From positions 1 to 53,233 of the forward strand of contig NZ_WVIC01000031.1 in NCBI RefSeq assembly GCF_009939295.1: 53,233 bases of DNA, given 5' to 3'. Numbering within the stretch: the stretch's first letter is position 1; each line of letters starts with the position of its first letter. Positions 1-8,739 of this stretch are shown here, piece by piece. The stretch is from Petrachloros mirabilis ULC683 (GTDB lineage Bacteria; Cyanobacteriota; Cyanobacteriia; Thermosynechococcales; Thermosynechococcaceae). The notes below the pieces were generated by a model. It saw nothing but the letters and a program-made list of their open reading frames with translations. It ran no database searches and was not told where the DNA came from. The position numbers and the translations under genes were made by a program.

Positions 1-107
1 GGCAGGGGGGCGAGTGTAAGGATGTTAGAGGCTTTTAAATCATCTTCTTAGATTTATGTGTACACGGTAGCCCAGACCGGGAGAGGGGCTAAAACCTTGA
101 ATAGGAG
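1..107 (-). repeat. Dispersed palindromic repeat, family C, cut by window edge
   Basis: This stretch carries the module GTGTACACGGTAGCCCA next to a GGGAGAGGGGCTA arm and a GGGGGGCGAGTG arm. The same modules recur in inverted orientation at 52905-53058 and 53059-53233, and in part at 12290-12470, 24219-24540 and 39155-39310. It looks non-coding. The following bases to 214 hold only a short palindrome (164-177) just downstream of plsC. Confidence 0.7.
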
Positions 108-214
108 CATTTCAGGGAATCAGAGCACCCTAGAAGAAAAATGATCCAATATGAGTTGCCATTGGGGAAATTTCCCCGAATCCCTTTTCTAGATTCCGAT
201 CAATGCCCTAATAT

Positions 215-874
215 TCAGCGCCCTTGAGCATGGAGGGTGTTAATGACCTCAGCACAGCGTTGGGTCACTGCTTCAAGGGCTTGGCGATCGCCTGTGGTCG
301 GACAGGCAATAGGAGCCCCGATGCGCACCGTGACTGGGGCAGGTCGCGGCCAACGCTGGTCTTTGGCCAAAATATTTTCGGTCCCCCAAAGGCTCACGGG
401 CAACAGGGGAACCTGAGCCTTGTAGGCAATTAAGGCAGCTCCTAGCTTGGGATCGGTAATGCGACCATCAGGGGTACGGGTGCCCTGCAAAAAAATGCCA
501 GTGGCCCAGCCTTCTTTGAGGGCGTCGAGGGTAGCACGGAGGGCAGCGCGATCGGCAGCACCCCGCTTCACGGGATAAGCGCCGTACCAGCGAATTAAGG
601 TGGACAGAACCGGAACTTGAAACAGCTCTTCTTTGGCCATAAAGGCCACAGGTCTGCCCACACAATTGGATACTAAGGGAGGGTCAAAATCACTGGCATG
701 ATTACTGACCACCAGGAGGGGACCGGTGCGAGGTACCTGTTCAGCGCCATAGATGTTTCCCCGCAGCAGGGTATGTAGTCCAGGGCTGACGACTGACCAC
801 TTAAACAGGTGGTACAGCACTAGACTAATCAGGGGTTCGCGATCGCGCTTGGGAACTAGAGCTTCTGGAGTCAC
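215..874 (-). CDS. plsC: 1-acyl-sn-glycerol-3-phosphate acyltransferase (PlsC family)
   Basis: This 219-residue protein should transfer an acyl chain to lysophosphatidic acid in membrane phospholipid and glycolipid synthesis, at the cytoplasmic membrane. The acyltransferase HX4D motif is at residues 59-64 (NHASDFD). The third block reads FLQGTRTPDG, so Gln130 stands where the family usually has Glu in FPEGT; this may alter substrate binding or be a lineage variant. The start codon overlaps the fabD stop by 4 nt, so the two genes form a translationally coupled lipid operon. The length is normal for small bacterial PlsC proteins. The family call is secure, the exact acyl acceptor is not. Confidence 0.9.
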   Translation of the reverse strand: MTPEALVPKRDREPLISLVLYHLFKWSVVSPGLHTLLRGNIYGAEQVPRTGPLLVVSNHASDFDPPLVSNCVGRPVAFMAKEELFQVPVLSTLIRWYGAYPVKRGAADRAALRATLDALKEGWATGIFLQGTRTPDGRITDPKLGAALIAYKAQVPLLPVSLWGTENILAKDQRWPRPAPVTVRIGAPIACPTTGDRQALEAVTQRCAEVINTLHAQGR

Positions 875-1752
875 GCCACCATATCTGCGAAACTGCTGAT
901 ATTCTCAAGGGTCATTTGGGGACAGGTGCGCTTGATTAAACCGGTCAAGACCCGGCCAGGACCAACTTCTATAACCCGTTCAATGCCCAATTCCGAAAGC
1001 CCCAAAGCAATCTCTCGCCAGCGCACAGGGCCGGTCATTTGACGCCTCAAGCGCTCGCGCAGTTGGTCAGCATCGGTTGCTGCGGTGGGCTCAACGTTAG
1101 AGAGCACTGGCAACTGAGCCATCTTAAAGCTCACCCCATCTAGAGCTTCTTGAAAGCTAGCAGCCGCTTCGGCCATCAACGGCGAATGGAAAGCCCCACT
1201 GACGTTAAGTTCAACTGCGCGCTTGACTTTAATTGCCCCTAACAGTTGGGTGACAGCCTCAGAGGTGCCAGAAATCACCCCCTGGCCGGCATGGTTGTCG
1301 TTGGCTAAAACCACCCCGTCAATGGCCTGGACTTGCTGCTCCAACTGATCTCGATCAAAGCCCATCAGAGCCACCATGGTGCCATCCGAGGCTTGATCCA
1401 TGAGCTCGGCTCGTCGTTTTACTAGGCGCAGTCCCGACTCAAAATCAATGACCCCCGCCGCATAGAGCGCGACATATTCGCCGAGACTGTGCCCTGCCGC
1501 CACATCCGGTACAGCACCCTGATCGCGCAATAGATCGGCCAGGGTAGCTGAAATCACATACAGACAGGGTTGCGTATAGAGGGTGCGGGACAAGGTGGCT
1601 TCATCACTCTGGCAAATTTGGGGCACTGACCAGCCTAAAATAGATTCCGCCTGTTGCAATCGCGTCTTGCCCAACTCAGTGGTGAGCAAATCGACATCCA
1701 TGCCCAGGGCTTGGGAACCTTGGCCGGGAAAAACCCATGCGGTTTTGGTCAT
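871..1752 (-). CDS. fabD: Malonyl-CoA:ACP transacylase
   Basis: FabD moves malonyl groups from CoA to acyl carrier protein, supplying elongation units for type II fatty acid synthesis. The 293 residues carry the N-terminal FPGQGSQ motif (8-14), the nucleophile elbow GHSLGEY with Ser89, and the catalytic His189 in GAFHSP. This is full family length. It is the first gene of a minus-strand pair with plsC, and runs divergently from the VanX-like gene that starts 67 nt away. Nothing is missing or unusual. Confidence 0.96.
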   Translation of the reverse strand: MTKTAWVFPGQGSQALGMDVDLLTTELGKTRLQQAESILGWSVPQICQSDEATLSRTLYTQPCLYVISATLADLLRDQGAVPDVAAGHSLGEYVALYAAGVIDFESGLRLVKRRAELMDQASDGTMVALMGFDRDQLEQQVQAIDGVVLANDNHAGQGVISGTSEAVTQLLGAIKVKRAVELNVSGAFHSPLMAEAAASFQEALDGVSFKMAQLPVLSNVEPTAATDADQLRERLRRQMTGPVRWREIALGLSELGIERVIEVGPGRVLTGLIKRTCPQMTLENISSFADMVA

Positions 1753-1819
1753 GGTTGGTTTACCTTCGGTGGGGGGGCACTCGACAATCCCTGATCATAC
1801 CGTTCCCTGGCCGCCAAAT

Positions 1820-2572
1820 ATGCCAAAGCCGTCCAAGCCCTATTTGCAAATTCCCATTGTGGAGTGTGGTGACCCCCTGGTGCCGATTCCGCTCTCTACT
1901 TTTGCCCGTCAAACCCCCCATGCCTATGCAGCCCTGGGGGCTCCCTATGGTCAAGCCTCACCTTTTTGGGTGCGATCGCAAGTCCTCCAGGCGCTCATCG
2001 AAGCCCAGGCACACTTGCAACTAACCCATCCTCACTGGCAACTGTTGATTTTCGATGCCTACCGCCCCATCGCTGTGCAGCAGTTCATGGTGGACTATAC
2101 CTTTGCCCAGGTGTTACAGGCGCGCCATCTGCAAATGGAGTCCCTCTCCGACATAGAGCAGCAAAACATTTGGGATCAGGTCTATCAACTCTGGGCCGCG
2201 CCCAGCCTCGATCCGCAAACGCCCCCCCCACACAGTACCGGCGCAGCCGTAGATGTCACCCTCTGGGATGCTCAAGCCCAGCAGAGCATCGATATGGGAT
2301 CCGAGATTGACGAACTGTCAGCGCGATCGCACCCCAGCCACTTTGCCTATCTGGCTAAAGACCCACACATTGAAGCCAGCGCGCGCACAGCCGCACAGCA
2401 AGCCAATACCCATCGTCACATCCTGCACACCGCTATGACTGCCGCAGACTTCCAGCGACATCCAGGGGAATGGTGGCACTTCTGTTTAGGAGATCAAATG
2501 TGGGCCTGGTTGCAACAGCAAGCCCACAGCACCACAGAGATCACAGCTCGCTACGGCAACATTGAGCCTTAA
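1820..2572 (+). CDS. D-alanyl-D-alanine dipeptidase (VanX/DdpX-like, peptidase M15D)
   Basis: This is a zinc dipeptidase expected to cleave D-Ala-D-Ala during peptidoglycan precursor turnover. Counting from the chosen ATG at 1820 (250 residues), Arg82 lies in FDAYRP, the zinc ligands His138 and Asp145 in HSTGAAVD, and Glu217 and His220 in GEWWHF, which completes the M15D active site. The frame stays open upstream to 1583, but that part lies inside fabD on the other strand and has no family resemblance, so the later ATG is preferred. It overlaps the convergent metallohydrolase gene by 4 nt. No vanA or vanH-like genes are nearby, so a housekeeping recycling role is more likely than glycopeptide resistance. 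Confidence 0.88.
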   Translation: MPKPSKPYLQIPIVECGDPLVPIPLSTFARQTPHAYAALGAPYGQASPFWVRSQVLQALIEAQAHLQLTHPHWQLLIFDAYRPIAVQQFMVDYTFAQVLQARHLQMESLSDIEQQNIWDQVYQLWAAPSLDPQTPPPHSTGAAVDVTLWDAQAQQSIDMGSEIDELSARSHPSHFAYLAKDPHIEASARTAAQQANTHRHILHTAMTAADFQRHPGEWWHFCLGDQMWAWLQQQAHSTTEITARYGNIEP

Positions 2573-3345
2573 AACCGATAGGTCATCACCTCAACAACGG
2601 GGCCAGCACTGGGCAAACTCCCCGCCGTCACAGACAGAGAATCACTCCCAGCACTGCGGATCGTTGCGCCCTGCATCAGCGCCAGGAAGTCATCCACCGG
2701 CTGCAAATCGCAGGCATCAGGATTCGCTGCCGCCGTCAGATAGTGAGTGGGAATCACTATTTTGGGCTGAAGACTATCCACCGCAGCCTTAGCTTCTTCG
2801 GGGGTATAGGCTTTAGCGCTGCCCCCCACTGGAATCAACAAGACATCGGGCTGACCCATGAGAATTCGTTGCTCAATTGTAATGGGGGCAGCAATGCCGC
2901 CAAGGTGCAAAAGATTGATCCCAGCTTGGGTCCACTTCCAAGCCACATTTACACCAAAACGGAACCCATTTTGGCGATCGTGAAGCGTCCGAATCCCTTG
3001 AAACTCCAGACCATTGGTGCGATAGGTGCCGGGTTCAAACAGCAACCGAGGACGACCTGGCAATCCTTCTACCACCCCTTCGTCCAACAGCCGACTGCTA
3101 ATCAGCACCAGATCTGTGCTCACCTGAGGGGCGCGATAGTTGGCAGTGCAACCCAAGGGTCGGAAGGGGTTAACCAAAACAGTTTGGCCACCACCGCTAA
3201 AGCGAAAACAAGTGTGCCCCAACCACTGAATCGATAAAGGGGTTGCCGCCGTAGCAGGTTGCATGGGCAGTTTCCTGACGATGGCTGCCCCCACGCTGAC
3301 AATCACCCCGGCCTGCACAGATCTCAAAAAATCTCGCCGCTTCAT
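2569..3345 (-). CDS. Metallo-beta-lactamase-fold protein with degenerate metal motif
   Basis: This 258-residue protein begins with MKRRDFLRS and a hydrophobic stretch to about residue 36, resembling a twin-arginine-like export signal, although only RR is followed by D-F-L. Residues 37-258 follow the UPF0173/ascorbate-6-phosphate-lactonase-type fold: GHTCFRF near 43-49, an NPF strand, and a C-terminal PTHYLT. Where the family normally has HxHxDH, residues 83-89 read SSRLLDE, so the primary metal site appears lost. Later histidines (TLHDR, LLHLGG, PTHY) remain. It is probably exported and may bind rather than hydrolyse its ligand, which is an inference. It is convergent with the VanX-like gene. 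Confidence 0.75.
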   Translation of the reverse strand: MKRRDFLRSVQAGVIVSVGAAIVRKLPMQPATAATPLSIQWLGHTCFRFSGGGQTVLVNPFRPLGCTANYRAPQVSTDLVLISSRLLDEGVVEGLPGRPRLLFEPGTYRTNGLEFQGIRTLHDRQNGFRFGVNVAWKWTQAGINLLHLGGIAAPITIEQRILMGQPDVLLIPVGGSAKAYTPEEAKAAVDSLQPKIVIPTHYLTAAANPDACDLQPVDDFLALMQGATIRSAGSDSLSVTAGSLPSAGPVVEVMTYRF

Positions 3346-3668
3346 CTAACACTCCTTTCAGGATACTGTGCCTGTTCGACTGAAGGCTGATCTACAAAAT
3401 CCCAGCCTCTAGCGATCTCGCTATCAGTTGTACCTCAGCACGGGCAAACTCACCAAGCCACCCCATGCTGCTGAGTCAAACCTAGAGACGAAACCATCAC
3501 CTATTTAGCTCCCAAGATGTTATCTCTAAGCAAAATGCTTCATCTCGATACGAGAGTAGCCTCATCTTACTAAGTCACTGCAACCAGGGCAGCCTATGGC
3601 GAATGAGACATAAAGAAGGCGGAGGCTACCGCAGTAGTAGCCCGCAATCGTTATCATAGAAGCCAATT
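3346..3668. promoter_or_regulatory. Divergent intergenic region between metallohydrolase and ruvB
   Basis: These 323 nt separate two divergent start codons and must hold both promoters. A TATCAT hexamer lies close to the ruvB start (about 3652-3657). I see no convincing operator, repeat or small ORF here. Confidence 0.4.
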
Positions 3669-4805
3669 ATGGCTATTTTGTCTTCTAAGCAACCCTTTGA
3701 GCCTGAGCGTCCTGAGTCATCCAAGCCAGGGCGCTCGATGCCGCCCGTTGGGCGGAAATTTTCAGCCAAACCAGCTTTACAGCCGACGGATCTCTTACAG
3801 GCTGAAGCCACTCCCCAAGACAGCAATCCGCTCCAAGATGAAAAACTGAGACCCCAGCGACTCGCTGAGTATGTAGGCCAACGGGAACTCAAGGAAGTTC
3901 TGAACATTGCCATTCAAGCCACGCAGTCCCGAAAAGAAGCGCTCGATCATTTGCTGCTATACGGTCCTCCTGGTTTGGGGAAGACCACCATTGCTCTGAT
4001 TCTGGCTGTCGAAATGGGGGTCAACTGTAAAGTTACCAGTGCCCCAGCTCTGGAACGCCCCCGGGATATTGTGGGTTTGTTGGTCAATTTACAAGCTGGG
4101 GATGTTTTATTCATTGATGAAATCCACCGACTCTCTCGCATGACGGAAGAGCTGCTTTACCCAGCCATGGAGGACTTTCGCCTTGACATCACCATTGGCA
4201 AGGGTCAGTCTGCTCGCATTCGCAGTTTGCCGCTCCAGCCCTTCACCTTGGTTGGCGCAACCACGCGGGTGGGGGCACTTAGTTCTCCCCTACGCGATCG
4301 CTTCGGATTTGTCCAGCGACTCCGTTTTTACGAGCCTGAAGAACTCAGTCAAATCGTCCAGCGCACGGCTACCATCCTGGCCACGGATCTGACGGTCGAA
4401 GCGGCCATTGAAGTGGCTCGACGCTCAAGGGGCGCCCCCCGAATTGCCAATCGGCTCCTAAAGCGGGTGCGTGACTACGCTGAGGTCAAAACCCCTGGAA
4501 CCATTACTGCTGAGGTTGCGATCGCAGCCCTAGAGCTGTTTAACGTTGACCCTTGCGGCCTCGACTGGACAGATCGGCGGTTACTGAGCCTCATGATTGA
4601 GCACTACAACGGTGGCCCAGTAGGATTGGACACCCTGGCCGCAGCGACCGGCGAAGATGCCCAAACCATCGAAGAAGTCTACGAACCCTATCTCCTGCAA
4701 ATCGGCTACCTCAACCGTACCCCCAGGGGACGAGTTGCCACCCCTGCGGCCTGGAAGCACCTGGGCTTTATTCCCCCAAGTGAGCAACTGCCATTACTGA
4801 GCTAA
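3669..4805 (+). CDS. ruvB: Holliday junction branch migration helicase RuvB
   Basis: RuvB is the AAA+ motor that drives branch migration with RuvA during recombinational repair. The 378 residues contain Walker A GPPGLGKT (99-106), Walker B with DEIH (150-153), the sensor GATTR, an arginine-finger region near PLRDRFG, and the C-terminal winged-helix domain. The N-terminus is about 50 residues longer than E. coli RuvB, rich in Pro, Ser and Lys and poorly conserved; extensions of this kind are common in cyanobacteria. The flavoprotein gene begins 10 nt downstream, suggesting co-transcription. ruvA and ruvC are not in the window. Confidence 0.97.
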   Translation: MAILSSKQPFEPERPESSKPGRSMPPVGRKFSAKPALQPTDLLQAEATPQDSNPLQDEKLRPQRLAEYVGQRELKEVLNIAIQATQSRKEALDHLLLYGPPGLGKTTIALILAVEMGVNCKVTSAPALERPRDIVGLLVNLQAGDVLFIDEIHRLSRMTEELLYPAMEDFRLDITIGKGQSARIRSLPLQPFTLVGATTRVGALSSPLRDRFGFVQRLRFYEPEELSQIVQRTATILATDLTVEAAIEVARRSRGAPRIANRLLKRVRDYAEVKTPGTITAEVAIAALELFNVDPCGLDWTDRRLLSLMIEHYNGGPVGLDTLAAATGEDAQTIEEVYEPYLLQIGYLNRTPRGRVATPAAWKHLGFIPPSEQLPLLS

Positions 4806-4815
4806 TGTCCATGCC

Positions 4816-6156
4816 ATGAAAAGCTTATTAACGCACAGCCCTATTGCGATCGCACTGTTTTGGATTAGCGCCTATTTAGTGCTGACCGTCGCGCCCTTAT
4901 TTCTGCTGTTGTTGTATCCACCCACAGCGAGCGATCGCAGCTTCTGGACAGAATTTTCCGTAGCGTTGGGGTTTATCGGCCTAGCCATGATGGCGCTTCA
5001 GTTTGCCCTCACCGCCCGAATTAACCGGATTGAAGCCTCCTATGGGGTAGACATCATCTTGCAGTTTCATCGCTTTATCTCCATCGTGGCAGTGATTTTC
5101 ATTGTGATTCACCCCATTCTGCTGTTTATCGATCAGCCTGAGACGCTGCAACTGCTTAACTTTCCTCAAGCCCCATGGCGAGCCCAGGCCGCCATGGGAT
5201 CAACCTTAGCGCTGCTGCTGTTGATTGCTACAGCCATTTGGCGACAGCCCCTCAAAATTCCCTACGAACCCTGGCGTACCTCCCATGGCATTTTGGCCAC
5301 CTTGGCTCTGGCCTTGGGCGTCACCCATGCCATTGGCGTGGGATATTACCTGTCACTGTTTTGGAAAGCCGTGTTGTGGGCAGGCATTGCCCTCACGGCT
5401 CTGTGGCTGCTCGTTTATGTGCGGGTGATCAAACCCTGGATGATGCTAAAGAAGCCTTACCTGGTCGAGTCTGTTACTGCAGAGCGGGGAGAGGTGTGGA
5501 CGCTCACCCTCCATCCCCGAGGCCACGATGGCCTGCAATTCCAACCCGGACAGTTTGCCTGGATTACCCTAGATATTTCCCCCTTTCAAATGCGGGAGCA
5601 TCCCTTTTCCATGTCCTCCAGTGCCGAAAATACCAACCGATTGGCCTTCAGCATCAAAGCCCTCGGAGACTTTACCCGCACCATCAAAGAGGTGAAACCC
5701 GGCACCAAAGCCTACTTAGATGGTCCCTATGGCGTCTTTACCACCGACCGCTACGAAGACACCTCCGGGTTCGTGCTCATTGCTGGAGGCATTGGCATTA
5801 CGCCCATGATTAGCATTTTGCGGACTGAAGCCGACCGAGATGACGAACGACCCCATCTGCTTATCTATGCCAGCCGCTCCTGGGAAGACATCACCTTTCG
5901 TGAAAAGCTAGAAGAATTAGAATCTCGGCTTAACCTGAAGGTAGTGCATGTGTTGCGCCATCCACCTCAAGGGTGGATAGGGGAAACAGGCTATGTGGAT
6001 AAAGCTCTCCTGGGAAAATATATTCCCAAACGACGGGCTACCCGCCAGTATTTCATCTGCGCCGCCCCTCGGATGATGGATCAAGTCGAGGCCGATCTCC
6101 ACGCCCTGGGCGTTCCGGTAACCCATGTACATATGGAGCACTTCAATATGGTCTAG
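4816..6156 (+). CDS. Ferric-reductase-like transmembrane flavoprotein
   Basis: This 446-residue membrane oxidoreductase is of the predicted ferric reductase/NADPH-oxidase-like type. The first 215 residues hold about six hydrophobic helices, with histidines in HRF, IHPIL, SHGIL and THAIG that could ligate haem. The FAD-binding module follows (HPFSMSSS, about 260), then the NAD(P) module with GGIGITPMISIL. It probably passes electrons from NAD(P)H via FAD and haem to an acceptor across the membrane. Ferric iron, a quinone or oxygen are all possible, and the sequence does not decide between them. It sits 10 nt behind ruvB and ends 1 nt before the convergent next gene. Confidence 0.85.
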   Translation: MKSLLTHSPIAIALFWISAYLVLTVAPLFLLLLYPPTASDRSFWTEFSVALGFIGLAMMALQFALTARINRIEASYGVDIILQFHRFISIVAVIFIVIHPILLFIDQPETLQLLNFPQAPWRAQAAMGSTLALLLLIATAIWRQPLKIPYEPWRTSHGILATLALALGVTHAIGVGYYLSLFWKAVLWAGIALTALWLLVYVRVIKPWMMLKKPYLVESVTAERGEVWTLTLHPRGHDGLQFQPGQFAWITLDISPFQMREHPFSMSSSAENTNRLAFSIKALGDFTRTIKEVKPGTKAYLDGPYGVFTTDRYEDTSGFVLIAGGIGITPMISILRTEADRDDERPHLLIYASRSWEDITFREKLEELESRLNLKVVHVLRHPPQGWIGETGYVDKALLGKYIPKRRATRQYFICAAPRMMDQVEADLHALGVPVTHVHMEHFNMV

Positions 6157-6157
6157 G

Positions 6158-7288
6158 CTAGACCGACCAGCGATAGATCATCCCTGCCGCATCGGGATTG
6201 CCATACCATTGCCCATCAATCCACTCACAGCCCAGTCCCAAATACCAGTCACCGTCTAAGTAGGCAAAAGCTCGGGCAAAGCTGGGGAGCTGGGTAGTAA
6301 AGGTGACTGCCCAGTTGGTGAGATCCCGGGAGGTACGCACCTGCACCTCGAACTGATCGCCTATGGGCTTCGAGAACAACCCATAGGCCGCCCCATCCAC
6401 CACTGTGACATCCCAGGGTAAAAAGCCCGCTTCACACCCCTCTGGACAGGGAATCGGGGTCACCGATTGGCCATCAGTCCAGGCCATTTGCTGCGGCCAG
6501 TGGTGATGGTCATTGTGCTTTTTGCTGACGATGTAAACTAGACGGTCATTTAAGTTGGCACTGAAGCGGATCGTGGCCAGTTTGGGATTGACCCCCAGAA
6601 AAAACAGGTTATCAAGCTGATTCCAGGCATTTGACCAAGGGCTATAGACATAAGCCCCACCAGGCCCAGCGCCAGAGTAAGTATTGAGGTTGCTCAATTC
6701 GCCAATGGCGTAGAGTTGCCCCCCTACTTCAAAAAAGTGATACAGCCGCCAAGCAGGGCGACACATTGTACACAAGCGGGAACGACTGGGTACGGGCAGC
6801 TCTGTAAACCGATACTGCTCCGCCCAGAAATCAGAGAGGCGAATACGGGCAGCAGCATCAGACTGGAGAAAGTTAATGCCTTTGGCCAGATAAAGCCAGC
6901 CCTGATAGGGGGTCAAGTCATAGAGATGATATTGGCGTTGACCCTCTCCGCAAGGAATAAAGGTCCAACTGCCGTCGGCTTCGCGTAAATAGATCCGCAA
7001 GTTGTCATTGCGGGTGGGGTCATGTCCGGGCAGCAAGAGGCGATCATCGAGGATCACAAACCGCTCAATCTGTTCTTCAGGAATCTGGCTGGCCTCAACC
7101 ACAAAGTCTTGGCTGGCAGGGTCATAGCAGACAATGTCCACTGGCCCAGCATTAGGAGAGGGTTGCTCATTGGAAGAGTTGCCGCAGCCTAGATAAAGGC
7201 GACCCCGGTAAGCCTTCAGTTCCCAAATGTTACGGGGATAGGGGGCATTAAATCGAGATTTGGCATAGTTGCCGATGTAATGAAGCAT
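6158..7288 (-). CDS. Conserved hypothetical, probable beta-propeller protein
   Basis: I do not recognise a named family. The 376 residues consist of repeated short beta-rich units of about 50 residues (GRLYLGCG, GWLYLAKG, GQLYAIGE, DRLVYIVS, GAAYGLFS, GDWYLGLG), as in kelch or WD-like propellers. Trp, Tyr and Gly are abundant. No signal peptide or membrane helix is visible, so it is probably cytoplasmic. The ending GMIYRWSV could close a propeller blade. It is convergent with the ferric-reductase-like gene and has no operon partner. A binding or scaffold role is possible but unsupported. Confidence 0.7.
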   Translation of the reverse strand: MLHYIGNYAKSRFNAPYPRNIWELKAYRGRLYLGCGNSSNEQPSPNAGPVDIVCYDPASQDFVVEASQIPEEQIERFVILDDRLLLPGHDPTRNDNLRIYLREADGSWTFIPCGEGQRQYHLYDLTPYQGWLYLAKGINFLQSDAAARIRLSDFWAEQYRFTELPVPSRSRLCTMCRPAWRLYHFFEVGGQLYAIGELSNLNTYSGAGPGGAYVYSPWSNAWNQLDNLFFLGVNPKLATIRFSANLNDRLVYIVSKKHNDHHHWPQQMAWTDGQSVTPIPCPEGCEAGFLPWDVTVVDGAAYGLFSKPIGDQFEVQVRTSRDLTNWAVTFTTQLPSFARAFAYLDGDWYLGLGCEWIDGQWYGNPDAAGMIYRWSV

Positions 7289-7726
7289 GAAACAGAGTCG
7301 TAAGCACTATTCCTATTACAACAGGATGGCGAGATCTTAGACGGTTCTGTGTTTTTACGGATTAACCCAATGATCTGGGTGGAAAATTTCCGTGATTTTG
7401 CGGGTGTGGAGTAGAAGCCAGGGCAGCTATTCTTAAATTGTTGATTGGGCTGTCATACCCCCCGCATATAGCCCAGACAAGTCCCCGAAATGGCAACTTG
7501 CTCCGAAAGGACAGGGCGCAAATTAGCAGACCTAAGCCATAAAAAGCATTGCGGGGTATGGATGCTGCTAGTGCCGAAGGGACTTTCCCTAATTATCAAA
7601 AGCTCCGGCCTTCACGGGTTGGAGCTTTTGTTTGCTCCCTCAGCACTTGAGTTTGGACTAAATAATGCCAGACCGGGGTCGCACCCACTCAACACCAAAA
7701 GCTTTCAACCGTCCGCTGCCTTTGAA
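7289..7726. other. Intergenic region, possible small RNA
   Basis: No convincing protein gene lies here. The plus-strand ORF at 7490-7849 runs into the MOSC gene on the other strand and has no coding character. The main structure is the hairpin at 7598-7629, listed separately. Upstream bases 7480-7597 have no assigned function and could be the body of a non-coding transcript. Confidence 0.35.
7598..7629. terminator. Bidirectional intrinsic-terminator-like hairpin
   Basis: The arms AAAAGCTCC and GGAGCTTTT pair perfectly across a 14-nt loop, and each strand ends in a T-run. On the minus strand it lies about 100 nt beyond the MOSC gene stop and fits its terminator. On the plus strand no gene precedes it, which hints at an unannotated transcript. 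Confidence 0.65.
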
Positions 7727-8374
7727 TCAGCGCATCGAGAAACATCGTCTCCAACTCGAAGCAAGGAGCGGGCAAGCGGCGAGTTCCGCACAAGGCTTTT
7801 TCTCTTGATAAAACGCATGATTCACTTGTGCAATACTCCATTGAGGTAAGGGACGGTCTAGAAGTAACAACGGCAGTCCGCTCTCGACTAGACCTTCGGA
7901 TAGGACTCGGAAGTACCAACCCGATCGCCCCGTTTTGATGACTCGCTTTGGAAGATCCTTCATTCGCCATCGTCGCGCCAGTTTCCAGCAAGGTTCTCTC
8001 GGTTGTGAGACCTGAATCTGGGCTTCACCTACCGCAAAAATATCCCCAATACAAACCTCTGCTTCCGTCTGACCCAAAATTGTAAAGTTTTCGCCAAATG
8101 CTCCGTAAGGAAAGTTGGATAGGCCGAGTTCTTGTTGCCAATGCGGATAGTGACTCGCTGCATAGGCAAGAACGGCTTTCTCAGGACCGCCATGCAGTAC
8201 TAGATCTGCCTGCCCATCTCCGACGAGATTTGTTTTGCCAAGATGAATCGTTCCAGCAATTGGCTCTTTAAAGAACCCTGTTGTCCAAGGACGATCCATT
8301 GGATCGGTTGCGCCTTCTGCTCCAAACTGTTTGGGTAAACCAACTTGAATCGATAGAATACGAGGAATATCCAT
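7727..8374 (-). CDS. MOSC-domain protein (YiiM-like)
   Basis: MOSC domains are found in molybdenum cofactor sulfurases and in YiiM-type proteins that handle molybdenum-cofactor-linked reduction of N-hydroxylated compounds. The sequence from MDIPRIL has the expected order: an N-terminal strand, DGQADLVLHGGPEKAVLAY, NFPYGAFGENFTI, VCIGDIFAVGEAQIQVSQPREPCWKLARR with the conserved Cys, and SGWYFRVL. Length is 215 residues, close to E. coli YiiM. The frame continues upstream to 8422, but the start at 8374 matches family length. It is monocistronic, with a terminator-like hairpin downstream. Confidence 0.85.
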   Translation of the reverse strand: MDIPRILSIQVGLPKQFGAEGATDPMDRPWTTGFFKEPIAGTIHLGKTNLVGDGQADLVLHGGPEKAVLAYAASHYPHWQQELGLSNFPYGAFGENFTILGQTEAEVCIGDIFAVGEAQIQVSQPREPCWKLARRWRMKDLPKRVIKTGRSGWYFRVLSEGLVESGLPLLLLDRPLPQWSIAQVNHAFYQEKKPCAELAACPLLASSWRRCFSMR

Positions 8375-8422
8375 ATGCAAAATGTAAGGTAGGCTATGCA
8401 ATTGCTGATTTATCAGCACCAA

Positions 8423-8598
8423 AGCTAATATGAAACACTTGTCTATCCAGAACGAGAGCGCGAACGGTTTTTACCCCTGCGGAGTCTGCCTCTGCAATCC
8501 GATTGGGCGTTTCGCTCAAGTCCACTCTAAGTCGTATTGGTTTGAGTCGAGATGTTGGACAATGGCGTGATCGACTTGAAAAAGTTATTCCAGCCCTC
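8423..8598 (+). other. Intergenic segment with open frame, possible gene remnant
   Basis: One plus-strand frame is open from 8434 into the adjoining MITE. The predicted residues after a TTG at 8503 (GVSLKSTLSR, then GQWRDRLEKVIPALY) look protein-like, but there is no ATG and no family I recognise. It may be the decayed end of a gene interrupted by the repeat. Confidence 0.25.
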
Positions 8599-8706
8599 TA
8601 TAGCGGTTTACAGATCAATGGAGTACATGGGGTGCAGGGGGCAGTGCCCCCTGCGTGGGGGTGGAACCCCCACACCCCGTACCTCACTCAGGTGAGAACC
8701 GCTATA
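8599..8706 (+). repeat. MITE-like repeat, family A, copy 1
   Basis: This 108-bp unit is bounded by TATAGCGGTT and AACCGCTATA as terminal inverted repeats. Inside are nested palindromes (CAGGGGGCAGTGCCCCCTG and GGGGGTGGAACCCCC). Near-identical copies lie inverted at 26653-26759 and at 50998-51105. No transposase is encoded. The TA-rich ends would suit mobilisation by an IS630/Tc1-type enzyme, which is an inference. Confidence 0.85.
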
Positions 8707-8739
8707 TCAGATTTTCTCTAGACTTTTTCGACGGAACAC

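Noticed and set aside
1583-1819. Upstream extension of the VanX-like gene
   Set aside because: It lies within fabD on the opposite strand and has no resemblance to the M15D family.
1820-2572. Vancomycin-resistance vanX
   Set aside because: The protein family fits, but there are no vanH/vanA/vanRS-like genes nearby, so a peptidoglycan recycling role is more likely.
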